DNA from: an alpha proteobacterium BAL199
Lineage (GTDB): Bacteria > Pseudomonadota > Alphaproteobacteria > Thalassobaculales > Thalassobaculaceae
Length of the DNA stretch: 64,000 nt
Reading direction: 5' to 3'
Assembly: GCA_000171835.1 (NCBI GenBank)
Contig: ABHC01000001.1
Span: 1 to 64,000, forward strand
Below are positions 63,410 through 64,000 of this stretch, in pieces. The notes under the pieces are model-generated. The model was given only the letters and a program-made list of their open reading frames with translations, did no database searches and was not told where the DNA came from. Within the stretch, counting starts at the first letter, position 1; each line of letters starts with the position of its first letter. The position numbers and the translations under genes are program-made.

Positions 63410-64000
63410 ATGGCACACGAACAGAAGCATCCTTACCACCTGGTCGAAGCGAGCCCCTGGCCGTTCGTCGGAGCCGGCGCCGGTTTCCTGATGGCGGCGG
63501 GTGCTGCGCTGTACATGCACGGCAAGCCGTTCGGCGGCGCGATGCTGATCGTCGGCCTCGGGCTCATGCTGATGACCATGTTCTTCTGGTGGCGTGACGT
63601 GATCCGGGAGGCTCACTACCAGGGCCATCACTCGCCGGTGGTGCAGATCGGTACACGCTACGGGATGCTGTTGTTCATCACCTCGGAGGTGATGTTCTTC
63701 CTGGCGTTCTTCTGGGCGTTCTTCGACATGGCGCTGTACCCGCGCATGGGGGTATGGCCGCCGGAGGGGATCGTACCGTTCGACGCCTTCGACCTGCCGC
63801 TGTTGAACACCCTGATCCTGCTGCTGTCCGGCACGACGGTCACCTGGGCGCACGCAGCGCTGCTGGAAAATGATCGTAAGAACCTGCTGCTGGGCCTCGG
63901 CATCACGATCCTGCTCGGCATCAGCTTCACCGCGCTGCAGGCCATCGAGTACAGCCACGCGGCCTTCTCCTTCAAGGACGGCATCTACCCGTCGACCTTC
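63410..64000 (+). CDS. coxC: Cytochrome c oxidase subunit III, partial at window end
   Basis: The first 197 codons are present and the gene continues beyond the window. HPYHLVEASPWPFVGAGAGF, FFWWRDVIREAHYQGHHSPV, GMLLFITSEVMFFLAFFWAF and PLLNTLILLLSGTTVTWAHA are subunit III signatures, including the Glu in SEV thought to protect turnover. GAGGGGA precedes the ATG at 63410, 66 bases after ctaG. It completes the core aa3 oxidase. Confidence 0.95.
   Translation, partial: MAHEQKHPYHLVEASPWPFVGAGAGFLMAAGAALYMHGKPFGGAMLIVGLGLMLMTMFFWWRDVIREAHYQGHHSPVVQIGTRYGMLLFITSEVMFFLAFFWAFFDMALYPRMGVWPPEGIVPFDAFDLPLLNTLILLLSGTTVTWAHAALLENDRKNLLLGLGITILLGISFTALQAIEYSHAAFSFKDGIYPSTF

Overview
This is a GC-rich, gene-dense chromosomal window. 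It reads as an alphaproteobacterium, most likely a free-living, aerobic, often marine member of the Rhodospirillales or a relative. The evidence is the block tldD / coxB-coxA-ctaB-coxF-ctaG-coxC, the group hisN-cycM / kdsB-pheA, a yejABEF importer, TRAP transport, several PAS_5-type single-domain proteins and Kdo (outer membrane) synthesis. The order is inference. No tRNA, rRNA, CRISPR array, intact insertion sequence or prophage was seen.

Layout. 1-3000: a breakpoint joining two decayed gene ends, an L-threonate-type dehydrogenase, a Tag-like glycosylase and a PAS gene broken by an amber codon. 3000-6000: an SDR lacking the usual tyrosine, a BtuF-like binding protein, and a LAB_N plus GT2 pair for envelope lipid glycosylation. 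6000-9400: a taurine/sulfonate-type ABC ATPase and permease without a binding protein, followed by a sulfite-oxidase-like enzyme, a glutathione peroxidase and a TPR protein. 9400-14600: small membrane and lipoprotein genes, an orphan ParD, an EamA exporter, a class III CoA-transferase, a GST and a methyltransferase. 14600-18500: a GntR regulator and a TRAP transporter (dctPQM) that share a TAATATATTA operator. 18600-24000: a TPP enzyme overlapping an acyl-CoA dehydrogenase homologue that carries the residue signature of 3-sulfinopropanoyl-CoA desulfinase, a divergent LysR gene, a PAS protein and a TauE/SafE exporter. 24000-31300: a hydroxyacid dehydrogenase, a gamma-glutamyltransferase homologue, a VapBC pair, a DUF35/SCP2-thiolase pair followed by cobU, and two unknown genes. 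31300-39800: leuCD, terC, a probable small RNA, an EamA protein, cobD, a VanZ-like protein, a GST, an M17 aminopeptidase and a MarR regulator. 39900-45500: yejABEF. 45500-49500: a SnoaL-like protein, a GST, tandem ghrA-type reductases and hisN. 49500-57400: cycM, kdsB, pheA, an isochorismatase fold without its catalytic triad, a PRISE-like reductase, nudC, a DJ-1-like protein and a chemoreceptor. 57400-64000: tldD and the aa3 oxidase operon, with coxC cut by the window end.

How the genes fit together. Respiration is the clearest module: the oxidase subunits, the heme farnesyltransferase, the copper chaperone and a membrane-anchored cytochrome c. A second, inferred theme is organosulfur use. 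A sulfonate-type importer, CoA activation, desulfination, sulfite oxidation and sulfite/sulfonate export are all within about 18 kb, and the desulfinase call rests on Arg85 and Gln246. A third is corrinoid metabolism, with cobU, cobD and a BtuF-like protein scattered rather than in one operon.
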